Of a stretch of DNA of 56,836 bases, positions 9,049 to 17,134 are shown one piece after another; position 1 is the stretch's first letter; each line of letters opens with the position of its first letter. The notes below the pieces were generated by a model that did not search any database, was not told the DNA's origin, and worked only from the letters and a program-made list of their open reading frames with translations. The translations under genes and the position numbers were made by a program. This DNA is from an uncultured Clostridium sp. GTDB lineage: Bacteria > Bacillota > Clostridia > TANB77 > CAG-508. The stretch is from contig CAOJGX010000004.1 in NCBI GenBank assembly GCA_948435735.1, forward strand, positions 1-56,836, given 5' to 3'.

Positions 9049-10834
9049 TTATTTTATTTTTGCCAACTTTGCTATGATATCTTGTAATTCTGCATATAAA
9101 TTAGCACTTTCTTCTTTTGTTATATTCTCGCCCTCTATTTCTTTAACAATCTGTAATTTTCGCTTTTGCAATCTTTCTCTATTATAAGTAAAAATAACAT
9201 CTTCTAAGCATTTTTGAAGTGACGTTATTTCATAGTCTGTCACCATAATGGTACTAATATGAGTTTGTATGTTTTCATCTTCTAGATTGGCAATCAGTTG
9301 CGTGATTTTTTCGCTATCCTCTTGATCAGAAGCCATTATTTTTTCAAATATAACCTTATTTTCTTCAATTTGCAAATCTTCTATACCAATATTGGACTGA
9401 ATTATTTCTTTTGCTTCTTGCGGATAATTGATTAGCAAATATAAAATCATATTTTCTCTCTTAGCAATTTTATCATCCACTATCAGCGTTTCATCATTTG
9501 CTATAGGCGCAGTAGGTTTTGCTAATATTTTCTCGGGTTTTCCTTTATATAAGGCTTTATTTACTTCTGCATAAATAGCTTGTTTGGAAATATCGTATTG
9601 TTCTGAAATCTTATCAATGTAAATTTCTCTTTCAATTTTGTTTTCCACACTGGACAAAATGGAAGTTATTTTTTTTAAGAATGCTATCTTGTCTTTTGTG
9701 TTATCCATATTATATTCATTTTTTAAGTTTTTTATTTTAAACTCAACTAACGAGATGGCATTATCCACTAACAACTGAAATCTTCCACTTCCGTATTTTA
9801 TGATATATTCATCTGGGTCCTTAGCACCTTCCATTTGCAAAACTCTTGCATCACAATTTTGCTTTTCCAAAACCTCGATGCCTCTTTTAATGGCATTTTG
9901 ACCAGCTCCATCCGAATCATAAGCAAAAATAACTTGCTCGCTATATTTACGAAGTAATCGAGCTTGTTCATCTGTTAATGCTGTTCCGAAGCGATGCTAC
10001 AACGTTATCAATTCCACGCTGATAAAGTGAAATTGCATCCATATAGCCTTCCACAAGAATGATTCTTTTTTGTTCGGATTGTTTGGCAAGATTTAACGCA
10101 AATAAATGCTTTTTCTTAGAATACGCTAAATTTTCATTGGAATTTATGTATTTGGCTAGTTTGTCATTATCTTCTAACCTTCTACCACCAAAAGCTACTG
10201 GCTTTCCATAAACAGATATAATCGGAAACATGAGACGTTTTCGAAAGCGGTCTATAAATTCCCCTTTTTCATTTTGGTTTACCAAGCCTGTTGCTAAAAT
10301 TTCATGATCTTTAAAGCCTTTTCCTTTTAAAAAGGTATATAATTCATTATATTCCCCAGAATATCCAATCTTAAACGCTTTTAAAGTATGATTATCTAAC
10401 TTTCTTGCTTTGACATAATCTTGTGCAATTTTAGCAGTTGGCGTGTATAGCCTTTCGTGATAAAATGTTGCTGTTTCAAGGTTTATTTTATTCATTCTGC
10501 TTAACATATATTGTTTTTTATTGAATTCTTCATCATTGACTTCTGGCAATTTGACATGGCCACGTTCTGCTAGGAACTCTAACGCTTCTTTAAAAGACAA
10601 TTTTTCCATTTCCATGATGAAATTGTACACATCTCCACCTTTATGGCAACCAAAACAATGATAATATTGCCTATCTGGTGAAACAGAAAAAGAAGGTGAT
10701 TTTTCTTTATGAAATGGGCATAACCCCATAAAATTTCTTCCACTTCTTTTTAATATAACGTATTGGGATATAACATCTACTATATCATTTGCATTTCTTA
10801 TCTCCTGTTTTAACTCATCATTATACTGTACCAT
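9049..10834 (-). CDS. dnaG: DNA primase DnaG, needs a +1 frameshift at CGG
   Basis: Replicative primase, about 594 residues when read through one +1 shift. The 5' part (10834-9989, 282 residues) has the CHC2 zinc finger ([11 protein letters not shown]...HCFGCHKGG) and the first Toprim strand (ILVEGYMDA). Its zero frame ends after an aberrant tail at 9968. At CTT CGG AAC (CGG at 9988-9986), skipping the C gives [12 protein letters not shown], then the Toprim AYDSDGAGQ (Asp306, Asp308) and the helicase-binding C-terminal domain to 9049. The Gly created by the shift is conserved in DnaG. dnaG is normally essential, rpoD is co-transcribed, and both parts look uneroded, so a decay product is unlikely. 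Start ATG 10834 follows AAAGG. Confidence 0.93.
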
Positions 10835-10932
10835 TTTTAAAACCTTTCTTTTATATTATTCGACACCTTTGCCTCAAATCCTTCTTAATTTGTCAAAAAG
10901 TATACATAATTTTAAAAATATGTTGTAGAATG

Positions 10933-10972
10933 GGGGATTTTTATAGGAAAAAGCCCCTCTTTTGCAAGAGTG
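10933..10972 (-). promoter_or_regulatory. Two mutually exclusive hairpins in the dnaG leader
   Basis: On the minus strand, after the small ORF, GGAAAAGACACTCTT pairs with AAGAGGGGCTTTTTCC around GCAA. The 3' arm of that stem can instead pair downstream, GGGGCTTTTT with AAAAATCCCC around a short loop. The two stems share one arm, the geometry of an attenuator or RNA switch. Neither is followed by a strong U-run, so the output may be translational or RNA-stability control rather than termination. Confidence 0.5.
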
Positions 10973-10990
10973 TCTTTTCCCTTTTCTCAA

Positions 10991-11032
10991 TTATTCATTT
11001 TTCTTTGCATAAGCTGATACTTCCATTCTCAT
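10991..11032 (-). CDS. 13-residue leader ORF upstream of dnaG
   Basis: A 13-codon ORF (MRMEVSAYAKKNE) begins at an ATG with a strong GAAAGGAG ribosome binding site 5-6 bases upstream and stops at TAA. It lies in the roughly 316-base gap between carD and dnaG, just ahead of the pair of competing hairpins. Position and ribosome binding site suggest a leader peptide whose translation could choose between the hairpins. There is no run of a single amino acid that would name an effector, and I do not recognise the peptide. It could also be the start of a decayed gene. Confidence 0.5.
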   Translation of the reverse strand: MRMEVSAYAKKNE

Positions 11033-11073
11033 GCTGTCTCCTTTCAAAATTTGAAATATATCACTGTCTACAA

Positions 11074-11104
11074 CTATATTTTATAATATTTACATAATTT
11101 TTCA
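11074..11104 (-). promoter_or_regulatory. Probable promoter for the dnaG-rpoD leader
   Basis: On the minus strand TTGAAA is followed after about 16 bases by TAAAAT, about 45 bases upstream of the leader ORF's ribosome binding site. It is the best promoter-like match in this gap. I see no better one between the leader hairpins and dnaG. The gap otherwise holds only the leader ORF and hairpins. Confidence 0.45.
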
Positions 11105-11110
11105 AATCAT

Positions 11111-11145
11111 AAAAAAAAACTACCCTAGATTCTTCTAGGGCATTC
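11111..11145 (-). terminator. Terminator of carD
   Basis: On the minus strand CCCTAGA pairs with TCTAGGG around an AGAA tetraloop and is followed by a run of nine U after GTAG. It begins within about 15 bases of the carD stop. Confidence 0.9.
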
Positions 11146-11150
11146 CTGAT

Positions 11151-11714
11151 TTAAGTTTGAATAAACGTCTTCATAATTCCGTCTGTATCATCACTACTTC
11201 CATTGTCGCCTTCCATATTACTGTTATGTAGTTCATACGAAACATTAATTTTATCTTCAATTAATGACTCAATTTCATCTTTTTGTTTACTTTCTGCTAA
11301 CATTAATTCACTCACTAAAATTTGTTTTGCATTTAAAAGCATTTTCTTCTCTGTTGTCGATAAACCTTTATCTTTTTGTTTGAAACTTAAATTTCTAACA
11401 ATATCCGCTACTTCAAATACATTTCCAGATTTCATTTTCTCAACATTATCTCGATATCTTTTGTTCCACTTCATCGACATTTCAGTACAATCTTGTTCTA
11501 AAACATGAATTACTTTTCCGGCTGTTTCTCTATCTATGATGTTGCGTACACCAATTTCTTCTGCTTTTGCAGTAGGCACCATAACTTTTACTTCACCTGG
11601 CATTTTAATGATATAATAAGCTTGTTTTTCATCTAAAACAGCTCTTTCTTCTATCGTTTCAATTACTCCAGCACCGTGCATTGGATACACAATCTTATCT
11701 CCCACTTTAAACAT
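11151..11714 (-). CDS. CarD-family RNA polymerase-binding regulator
   Basis: A 187-residue CarD/CdnL-type protein. The N-terminal Tudor-like RNA polymerase interaction domain (FKVGDKIVYPMHGAGVIE) is followed by the alpha-helical DNA-contacting domain (residues about 65-150) and an acidic disordered tail. CarD proteins bind the RNA polymerase beta subunit and stabilise open complexes at housekeeping and rRNA promoters. The start is set at ATG 11714, the usual family start (MFKVGD). An upstream TTG would include the ribosome binding site. AAGGAG is about 13 bases upstream, a long spacing. It is a monocistronic unit with its own terminator. Confidence 0.9.
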   Translation of the reverse strand: MFKVGDKIVYPMHGAGVIETIEERAVLDEKQAYYIIKMPGEVKVMVPTAKAEEIGVRNIIDRETAGKVIHVLEQDCTEMSMKWNKRYRDNVEKMKSGNVFEVADIVRNLSFKQKDKGLSTTEKKMLLNAKQILVSELMLAESKQKDEIESLIEDKINVSYELHNSNMEGDNGSSDDTDGIMKTFIQT

Positions 11715-11825
11715 ATTACTCTTGTCACTCCTTCCAAGCAATTTTTCATTACTCTATCTTTATTATAGCACAAATTTTACCAAAAGTCAAAAGTTTTTTC
11801 CTAAATTATCCATTTTTTTATGATT

Positions 11826-12284
11826 TTATTGATTGGTTGACCCAAAACCGCCTATTCTAGTACCTTCTGCAGAATCGTCATCTGTCATTAAAAATTTTTG
11901 GAAAATACCTTGACCAACAATATCACCTTTTTTGATTTTAATTGGTTCTGGCTTTATGTTGTAAAAAGCAAACATAACATGTCCGTCATTATCTGGATTT
12001 TCGTAATAATCTTTGTCAATAACACCCACACTATTTGCTAAAATCAAACCCTTTTTTCCCGGATTGGAACTTCTGTTATATAACATAAAAACTTCGTCAT
12101 CTTGCATATAGACTTTTAAACCAGTTTTCACTAAAGTTGGCTTTGCCCCTGGCTCAAATACAGGAATTGTACAATCTTCTGCTGCTTCTATATCATATCC
12201 TGCCGAAAATTTTGTTTTTCTAATTGGTAGATTAATTCGTTTATCTTCAAATCCTTTTGCTACTTCAAATCCTCTTTTTTTCAT
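11826..12284 (-). CDS. dut: dUTP diphosphatase (trimeric dUTPase)
   Basis: A 152-residue dUTPase, which hydrolyses dUTP to dUMP and prevents uracil incorporation. Conserved motifs in order: AGYDIEAAED (I), NRSSNPGKKGLILANSVG (II), GVIDKDYYEN (III), GDIVGQGIFQKF (IV) and the C-terminal lid GGFGSTNQ (V). It is slightly longer than Escherichia coli Dut through an insert after motif III (PDNDGH). The lid motif differs from the usual GFGSTG by ending in NQ. Start ATG has AAAGGAGG 7 bases upstream. Confidence 0.95.
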   Translation of the reverse strand: MKKRGFEVAKGFEDKRINLPIRKTKFSAGYDIEAAEDCTIPVFEPGAKPTLVKTGLKVYMQDDEVFMLYNRSSNPGKKGLILANSVGVIDKDYYENPDNDGHVMFAFYNIKPEPIKIKKGDIVGQGIFQKFLMTDDDSAEGTRIGGFGSTNQ

Positions 12285-12418
12285 TTTATTTCCTCCTTTA
12301 AATTGGTTTGATTATATCATGAAAAATATGATTTGACAAGTCAAGATATTTTTCTTTTTTTAAGTTTATTTTAATATTTCTATTATATATTTTATTTAAC
12401 ATTTTCAACCCCTTTTAT

Positions 12419-12466
12419 AGAAACAGAAAATCGAGTTCTCATAACTAGAATTCGATTTTCTTGTTT
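12419..12466 (-). terminator. Inverted repeat (second hairpin before dut)
   Basis: AAACAGAAAATCGAGTTCT and AGAATTCGATTTTCTTGTTT form a long stem with a few mismatches around a 7-base loop. It lies between the coiled-coil gene and dut and may be a second terminator in tandem with the next hairpin. Confidence 0.5.
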
Positions 12467-12478
12467 ATAAAACTAAAT

Positions 12479-12527
12479 AAAGAGCATATAGATTATTTCT
12501 TTTACAAAAATAATGTATATGCTCTTT
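12479..12527 (-). terminator. Long hairpin after the coiled-coil gene
   Basis: AAAGAGCATATA (12479-12490) pairs with TATATGCTCTTT (12516-12527), and an inner ATTATTT/AAATAAT stem extends it to about 20 bp with one G-G mismatch. It ends the coiled-coil gene 27 bases after its stop and is symmetric enough to work on both strands. Confidence 0.7.
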
Positions 12528-12553
12528 ATTTTCTGATTTTTTAAGAATAAATC

Positions 12554-13069
12554 TTATACTCGTGTCTTCTCCAAAGTTGCTATTCTTTCTTCATGATTAT
12601 ACACAAAAGCTGAATTGAGAGTGGTTTCTCTTTCTAGATTTTTAATGTCTTTATCTTGTCTTTCTTCTTTATAATTTCTACTCATAATCTCTTCAAATGC
12701 AATCGTAATTCTTCTTCCATAATTTTCTTCAAACAAAAACATATGATGTAAAATTTCCTCTTTTACTTGAGTTGTTATACATTCTTTTAGTCTGTTTTCT
12801 AATTTTATATTTTCTTGTTTAAATTCTTTTCTTATTTGTTCTTTCAATTTTTCATTTTCTTGCTTAAATTCTTTTCTCAATTCTTCTTTCAATTTTTCAT
12901 TTTCTTGTTTAAATTCTTTTCTTAATTCTTCTTTCAATTTTTCATTTTCCTGTTTAAATTCTTTTCTCAATTCTTCCTTTAATTTAGCATTTTCTTCTAT
13001 TATCCTTTTTTCCATTTTGTCAAATTTGCTATCTATTTGCTCAAGCTTAGCTAATATTTTTTCTTCCAT
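12554..13069 (-). CDS. Coiled-coil protein with 15-residue repeats
   Basis: A 171-residue soluble protein, almost entirely predicted helix. Residues about 30-95 hold four near-identical 15-residue repeats of the form ENEKLKEELRKEFKQ, plus a degenerate fifth; the DNA carries matching 45-bp tandem repeats (about 12810-12985). A 15-residue period (15/4 = 3.75) fits a right-handed or straight coiled coil rather than the usual heptad. The C-terminal part is non-repetitive helix. Start ATG 13069 has GGTGG 8 bases upstream; earlier GTG codons overlap that site. Function unknown. Repeat number could vary between strains by slippage. Confidence 0.75.
   Translation of the reverse strand: MEEKILAKLEQIDSKFDKMEKRIIEENAKLKEELRKEFKQENEKLKEELRKEFKQENEKLKEELRKEFKQENEKLKEQIRKEFKQENIKLENRLKECITTQVKEEILHHMFLFEENYGRRITIAFEEIMSRNYKEERQDKDIKNLERETTLNSAFVYNHEERIATLEKTRV
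12810..12985. repeat. 45-bp tandem repeats inside the coiled-coil gene
   Basis: Four consecutive 45-bp units differ by only a few bases each and encode the 15-residue repeats of the coiled-coil protein. Near-identity at silent positions indicates recent amplification. Confidence 0.85.
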
Positions 13070-13174
13070 ATCATTCACCACCTTTCTTTTTTATTTTGTA
13101 TCTAAATACTAACACATTTTCCCTAAATTTGCAAGGAAATTTTACGTTTTAGTTCGACATTTTTCGCCATTATC

Positions 13175-13200
13175 ACAAAAAAAAAGTTCCAATCAGAACT
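13175..13200 (-). terminator. Terminator of alr
   Basis: On the minus strand AGTTC/GAACT closes a 6-base loop and is followed by eight or nine U, directly after the alr stop codon. Confidence 0.8.
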
Positions 13201-14286
13201 CTATTCTCCTACAAAAATCCTCGGAACTCGATCCCTTATAGTACTTATAATTTCGTACGGAATCGTATGACACTTTTTTGCAACCTGCTCTAAAGTAATC
13301 TCCTCATTATCCCAAATCCACACATCATCACCAATTTTTACATTCTCTAAATCTGTCACATCTGCCATAAATCCATCCATACAGATTTTGCCAATAATCG
13401 GTACTTTTTTCCCATTAATCAGCACTTCACCACCATTGGATAAGTCTCTTCTCAAGCCATCCGCATAACCAATTGGAATTGTTGCAACTTTTGTTTGTCT
13501 TTTCGTTACAAAACTTCTATCATATCCGATGCTCGTTCCTTCTTTGACCACTTTCAACAAGGTAATTTTAGATTTTAATCTACAAACTGGCTTTAAATCA
13601 ATTTTATCCAATATGCCTTCACCAGATGAATAACCATACATAATCATACCAGGACGCACCAAATTATAATGTGCCTCTGGAAAATTAATCAATCCATTCG
13701 AGGCAGCACTATGGATATATTTTAAATCTGGCACTTTGCCTTTAGCAATTGCTAACGCTTTTTCAAAAGATATTATCTGCTTTCTTGTATATTCATAATC
13801 CACATCCGCACAAGACATATGTGTATAAATTCCTTCAATTTTTATCGTTTCATATTCTTGTAACAAATCAATATATTCTGCTGTCCTATCTGGATGAATT
13901 CCTGTTCTACCCATTCCTGTTCCAATTTCAATATGAACTTTTACATTTTCTTTTTTCAGACCTAACTTTTGAGCAAATTCAGTACTACATATTCCAACTG
14001 CCAAATGATTTTCTATAATATCGTCAATTTCATCTACAGCTGGCTGATTTAAAACAAATATTTCCTTCTCAAAACCAAGTTTTCTCAACCAAATTCCCTC
14101 ATCCACAATTGCTACAGCAACAATGTCAAATTCATTCAATATTTCTAATCTTGTATTCAGATAACTTCCATAAGCCTTTGCTTTAATCACTGGCATCATT
14201 TTGGTTCCCTTTGATAATTTTAATCTAATCTGTTCCATATTATATCTAAAATGTTGCAAATTTACTTCCATAATCGTTGGTCTCAT
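13201..14286 (-). CDS. alr: Alanine racemase
   Basis: A 361-residue PLP-dependent fold type III alanine racemase, supplying D-Ala for peptidoglycan. The PLP lysine is in VIKAKAYGS (about residue 34), the N-terminal barrel motifs (IEIGTGMGRTGI, THMSCAD) and the second-subunit catalytic tyrosine (SIGYDRSF) plus CMDGFMADVT are present. The usual KANAYGHG is changed to KAKAYGSY, an uncommon variation beside the active site. Start ATG 14286 has AAAGGAG 7 bases upstream; the longer open frame includes this site. Monocistronic with its own terminator. Confidence 0.93.
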   Translation of the reverse strand: MRPTIMEVNLQHFRYNMEQIRLKLSKGTKMMPVIKAKAYGSYLNTRLEILNEFDIVAVAIVDEGIWLRKLGFEKEIFVLNQPAVDEIDDIIENHLAVGICSTEFAQKLGLKKENVKVHIEIGTGMGRTGIHPDRTAEYIDLLQEYETIKIEGIYTHMSCADVDYEYTRKQIISFEKALAIAKGKVPDLKYIHSAASNGLINFPEAHYNLVRPGMIMYGYSSGEGILDKIDLKPVCRLKSKITLLKVVKEGTSIGYDRSFVTKRQTKVATIPIGYADGLRRDLSNGGEVLINGKKVPIIGKICMDGFMADVTDLENVKIGDDVWIWDNEEITLEQVAKKCHTIPYEIISTIRDRVPRIFVGE

Positions 14287-14334
14287 AAGCGTCTCCTTTC
14301 CTTTTATCTTATTCACGCTTTGCCAATATATCAC

Positions 14335-14362
14335 AAAAAGCTAGATTAAATCTAGCTTTTTC
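14335..14362 (-). terminator. Terminator of the perR-rubrerythrin operon
   Basis: AAAAAGCTAGATT and AATCTAGCTTTTT form a perfect stem with essentially no loop beyond one base. It ends the rubrerythrin transcript 7 bases after the stop. Confidence 0.85.
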
Positions 14363-14368
14363 AATCGA

Positions 14369-14911
14369 TTAATAATTTTCAGCCTTAATCTCAAAGAAAG
14401 CTTGTGGATGAGAACAAACTGGGCAAACTTCTGGTGCTTCTTTTCCAATGCAAATATGACCACAATTTCTGCACTTCCAAATTTTATCTCCATCCCTACT
14501 AAATACTAAACCATCTTCTACATTTTCCAATAGTTTTTTAAATCTTTCTTCATGCTCTTTCTCAATTCTTCCAACTGCTTCAAACAAATACGCGATTTTG
14601 TCAAATCCTTCCTCTTTTGCTTCTTTGGCAAATTGATCATACATATCTGTCCATTCATAGCTTTCTCCTTCTGCTGCAATTTTCAAATTTTCTGTTGTTG
14701 TTGGAATATCCCCATCATGTAATAATTTGTACCAAATTTTTGCGTGTTCTTTCTCGTTTCCAGCAGTCTCTTCAAATATAGCTGCAATTTGTTCATACCC
14801 TTCTTTTTTTGCTTTTGCTGCAAAATAAGTGTATTTTGTTCTTGCTTGTGACTCTCCTGCAAACGCTTCCATTAAATTTTTCTCTGTTTTTGTTCCTTTT
14901 AAATCAGACAT
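14369..14911 (-). CDS. Rubrerythrin
   Basis: A 180-residue rubrerythrin, an NADH-linked peroxidase of anaerobes. The N-terminal four-helix ferritin-like di-iron domain has [22 protein letters not shown] and [11 protein letters not shown] metal-ligand motifs. The C-terminal rubredoxin domain has CRNCG and CPVC. It is 16 bases downstream of the Fur/PerR gene with a ribosome binding site, so both share the operator upstream of the regulator. It is expected to be induced by peroxide. Confidence 0.96.
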   Translation of the reverse strand: MSDLKGTKTEKNLMEAFAGESQARTKYTYFAAKAKKEGYEQIAAIFEETAGNEKEHAKIWYKLLHDGDIPTTTENLKIAAEGESYEWTDMYDQFAKEAKEEGFDKIAYLFEAVGRIEKEHEERFKKLLENVEDGLVFSRDGDKIWKCRNCGHICIGKEAPEVCPVCSHPQAFFEIKAENY

Positions 14912-14927
14912 TTTAAACCTCCTAAAA

Positions 14928-15323
14928 TTAATTTCCAGACTTTTTACATGATTGACAAATCCCTCTGACCATTATTTCACTCTCTGCCATATCTAATCCT
15001 GTTTGTTTTTCAATACTTCGCGTTACCTTTTCGAAATTGAAATCATATAAAAAGTCATATATTTGTCCACATTTCTTACAGATAGCATGCCCATGTTTTT
15101 CTCGATTATGTATATAATCATATCGATCTGGCCCATTTGAAACTGCAATTTGTGTTACCATTCTTTCTTGTACTAAACCATTCAAGTTTCGATAAACCGT
15201 ACTTCTACTAACAGCTGGATCTTTTTGTTTTGTTAAAAAATAAATTTCTTCAGCTGTCGGATGGTTATACAATTTCTTTATGACTTCAATAATTTCTTCT
15301 CTTTGTTTTGAGTAATTTTTCAT
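14928..15323 (-). CDS. Fur-family regulator, PerR type
   Basis: A 131-residue Fur-family repressor. The winged-helix domain ([11 protein letters not shown]...[12 protein letters not shown]) is followed by the metal-binding dimerisation domain with [15 protein letters not shown] and a C-terminal ICQSCKK; the two CxxC pairs are the structural zinc site. Gene context (rubrerythrin directly downstream) and absence of iron-uptake genes favour a peroxide sensor over Fur or Zur. It likely represses its own operon through the palindrome at 15338-15360. Start ATG 15323 has AAAGGAG upstream. Confidence 0.92.
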   Translation of the reverse strand: MKNYSKQREEIIEVIKKLYNHPTAEEIYFLTKQKDPAVSRSTVYRNLNGLVQERMVTQIAVSNGPDRYDYIHNREKHGHAICKKCGQIYDFLYDFNFEKVTRSIEKQTGLDMAESEIMVRGICQSCKKSGN

Positions 15324-15337
15324 GTAAAAACTCCTTT

Positions 15338-15360
15338 AAAATAGGATTAATTCCTATTTT
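15338..15360. promoter_or_regulatory. Perfect palindromic Fur/PerR-type operator
   Basis: A 23-bp uninterrupted perfect palindrome with arms AAAATAGGA and TCCTATTTT around TTAAT. It lies between the -10 box and the regulator's start codon, exactly where autoregulation would place it. The sequence differs from the Bacillus PerR box (TTATAATNATTATAA), so specificity is inferred from position. Confidence 0.75.
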
Positions 15361-15369
15361 TATGTTATG

Positions 15370-15398
15370 AATTATATCACATATAAAAAAAAAATCAA
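15370..15398 (-). promoter_or_regulatory. Promoter of the perR-rubrerythrin operon
   Basis: On the minus strand TTGATT and TATAAT are separated by 16 bases, mostly T. The palindromic operator overlaps the probable transcription start. Confidence 0.75.
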
Positions 15399-15499
15399 GC
15401 CTTTTTTCATTTTTTGGTGAGTAATTTGACCCAATTTTTTCGCATGAAAATTCTATTTCAAGGAAATACTATATTTCAAATCACAAAAAGGAGAATCCC

Positions 15500-16498
15500 A
15501 TGTTCAAACCTGATGCAATTTATTACGAACCAAATATTGAAAATTATACTTTAGGTAAAGAATTACTACAAAAATATCAAACAACTCCGAAATTCATCAT
15601 CGACAACCACAACAACATTCCAGAAATGAGAAATCAAAGCAATTCTGCCTTTCCTCAAATGAAAAAGCACTTGATTATTGCCACCCGTAAAACACACAAA
15701 TACGTAGAAAATCATAAAGTATCGGACTTTCTTGTTCCTTATACTTCTTCTGGCTGTACAGCTATGTGTTTATACTGTTATCTTGTATGCAATTATAACA
15801 AATGTGCTTATTTACGTTTATTTGTCAATCGTGAGGAAATGCTTGACAAAATTATAAAAACTGCTGAAAAAAGTGAAAAAGAACTAACTTTTGAAATTGG
15901 AAGCAATAGTGATTTAATCTTAGAAAATTCCATTACGAACAATTTAGTCTGGACCATTGAAAACTTTGCCCATTCCAAAAAAGGATTTCTTACTTTCCCA
16001 ACAAAATTTGATATGGTGGATCCTATTCTAAATATTTCAGGAAAAGAGAGAATTATTGTGAGAATGAGTGTGAATCCTGAGGAATTAATTGATAAGATTG
16101 AATTTGGTACTTCTCGCCTAAAAGCTAGACTTGAAGCAATTAATAAGCTATGCGAGGCTGGCTATCAAGTTGGAATTTTAATTGCACCAATTATTTTAGT
16201 GGATAATTGGCAAACCCTATATGAGGATTTACTAATTACTCTAGCAGAATCACTCAATGAAAAAGCAAAGACTAGCGTGTTTTTTGAACTTATTTTTATG
16301 ACTTACAGTTATATTCACAAAATGATTAATACAGAAGCTTTTCCCAATGCCATTAATCTATATCAACCTGAACTAATGACTGGTCGTGGTCGTGGGAAAT
16401 ATTGTTATAAAAAAGAAGTACGTGATTCAGCAGAAGATTTTTTGTTGGGGCTTTTGAAGAAGTATTTTGGGGGGAATAGGATTTGGTATGTGAGTTAA
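15500..16498 (+). CDS. splB: Spore photoproduct lyase (radical SAM)
   Basis: A 332-residue radical SAM enzyme that repairs the spore-specific UV lesion 5-thyminyl-5,6-dihydrothymine. The SPL-type cluster motif is Cx3Cx2C in SSGCTAMCLYCYL (Cys86, Cys90, Cys93), followed by YLRLFVN and, near the C-terminus, the GRGKYCYKKE segment typical of the family. Its presence suggests an endospore-forming ancestor or lifestyle; no other sporulation gene is in the window. AAAAGGAG precedes the ATG. It is divergent from the PerR operon and isolated. Confidence 0.93.
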   Translation: MFKPDAIYYEPNIENYTLGKELLQKYQTTPKFIIDNHNNIPEMRNQSNSAFPQMKKHLIIATRKTHKYVENHKVSDFLVPYTSSGCTAMCLYCYLVCNYNKCAYLRLFVNREEMLDKIIKTAEKSEKELTFEIGSNSDLILENSITNNLVWTIENFAHSKKGFLTFPTKFDMVDPILNISGKERIIVRMSVNPEELIDKIEFGTSRLKARLEAINKLCEAGYQVGILIAPIILVDNWQTLYEDLLITLAESLNEKAKTSVFFELIFMTYSYIHKMINTEAFPNAINLYQPELMTGRGRGKYCYKKEVRDSAEDFLLGLLKKYFGGNRIWYVS

Positions 16499-16525
16499 AG
16501 AGTCCAGAAATTCTGGACTCTTTAA
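16497..16525. terminator. Bidirectional terminator
   Basis: AAAGAGTCCAGAA and TTCTGGACTCTTT form a perfect stem between the spl gene (plus) and the last gene of the T4SS-like locus (minus), flanked by A/T runs on both sides. Confidence 0.85.
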
Positions 16526-16540
16526 CTTTCAATATTTAAT

Positions 16541-17116
16541 TTATGGAACATAAAATTTTATTGACGTCCTATTAGAATAAACTTTATTGTACAAATTAAC
16601 ATTTACATTAATTTCATCATTATTTCTGTATTTTATATATAAAACTGCTTCTACTCTATTATTCTTTACTACAAGTGTATCTTTGTCAAATCTGGAAGAT
16701 TCAAATTCTAAATTCCCTGATAATGTGTTTATTTCATTTATTAAGCTTATAAATTCCTCTTCCTTATTTATCCCAATATCTAAATATATATCCTCTTTAT
16801 TTCTCTGAAAGTACTCTCTTGTTATTTCTTCATTTTTACATTTTTTCAAGTACTCTGGTACTAAATGATTGATAAAGTGATAGGTTGATTTTGAAATTGC
16901 TTTTGGGTTTAACTCTCCTTCATATAAGGCAATTACTACATGAATCATATCTGGTGAAACAGTTCCATCTTCTAACTCATCTGAATTTATATATTCTAAA
17001 TTTTCCTTCGAAGTTCTTGTTCCTTTTAGCTTATTTAATTGAAAAATAACTATTATTAAAGCAATCAGAAGTATAATCATTGCAATAATTATCTTTCTTT
17101 GAACTTTGTTTCTCAT
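16541..17116 (-). CDS. Membrane-anchored protein ending the T4SS-like operon
   Basis: A 191-residue protein with an N-terminal membrane segment (residues 8-27) and an extracytoplasmic domain of about 160 residues. I do not recognise the family. The architecture (short cytoplasmic N-terminus, single anchor, alpha/beta domain ending in a strand) matches NTF2-like or VirB8-like accessory proteins of Gram-positive conjugation systems, but this is an architectural analogy only. It follows the giant hydrolase by 18 bases with AAGGAG before its ATG, and ends at the shared terminator. Confidence 0.65.
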   Translation of the reverse strand: MRNKVQRKIIIAMIILLIALIIVIFQLNKLKGTRTSKENLEYINSDELEDGTVSPDMIHVVIALYEGELNPKAISKSTYHFINHLVPEYLKKCKNEEITREYFQRNKEDIYLDIGINKEEEFISLINEINTLSGNLEFESSRFDKDTLVVKNNRVEAVLYIKYRNNDEINVNVNLYNKVYSNRTSIKFYVP

Positions 17117-17134
17117 AATTCAACTCCTTCATCT

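Noticed and set aside
8658-9187. Long plus-strand open frames opposite rpoD
   Set aside because: They are hydrophobic or Phe/Ser-rich shadows of the Lys/Glu-rich rpoD extension on the other strand, with no ribosome binding site.
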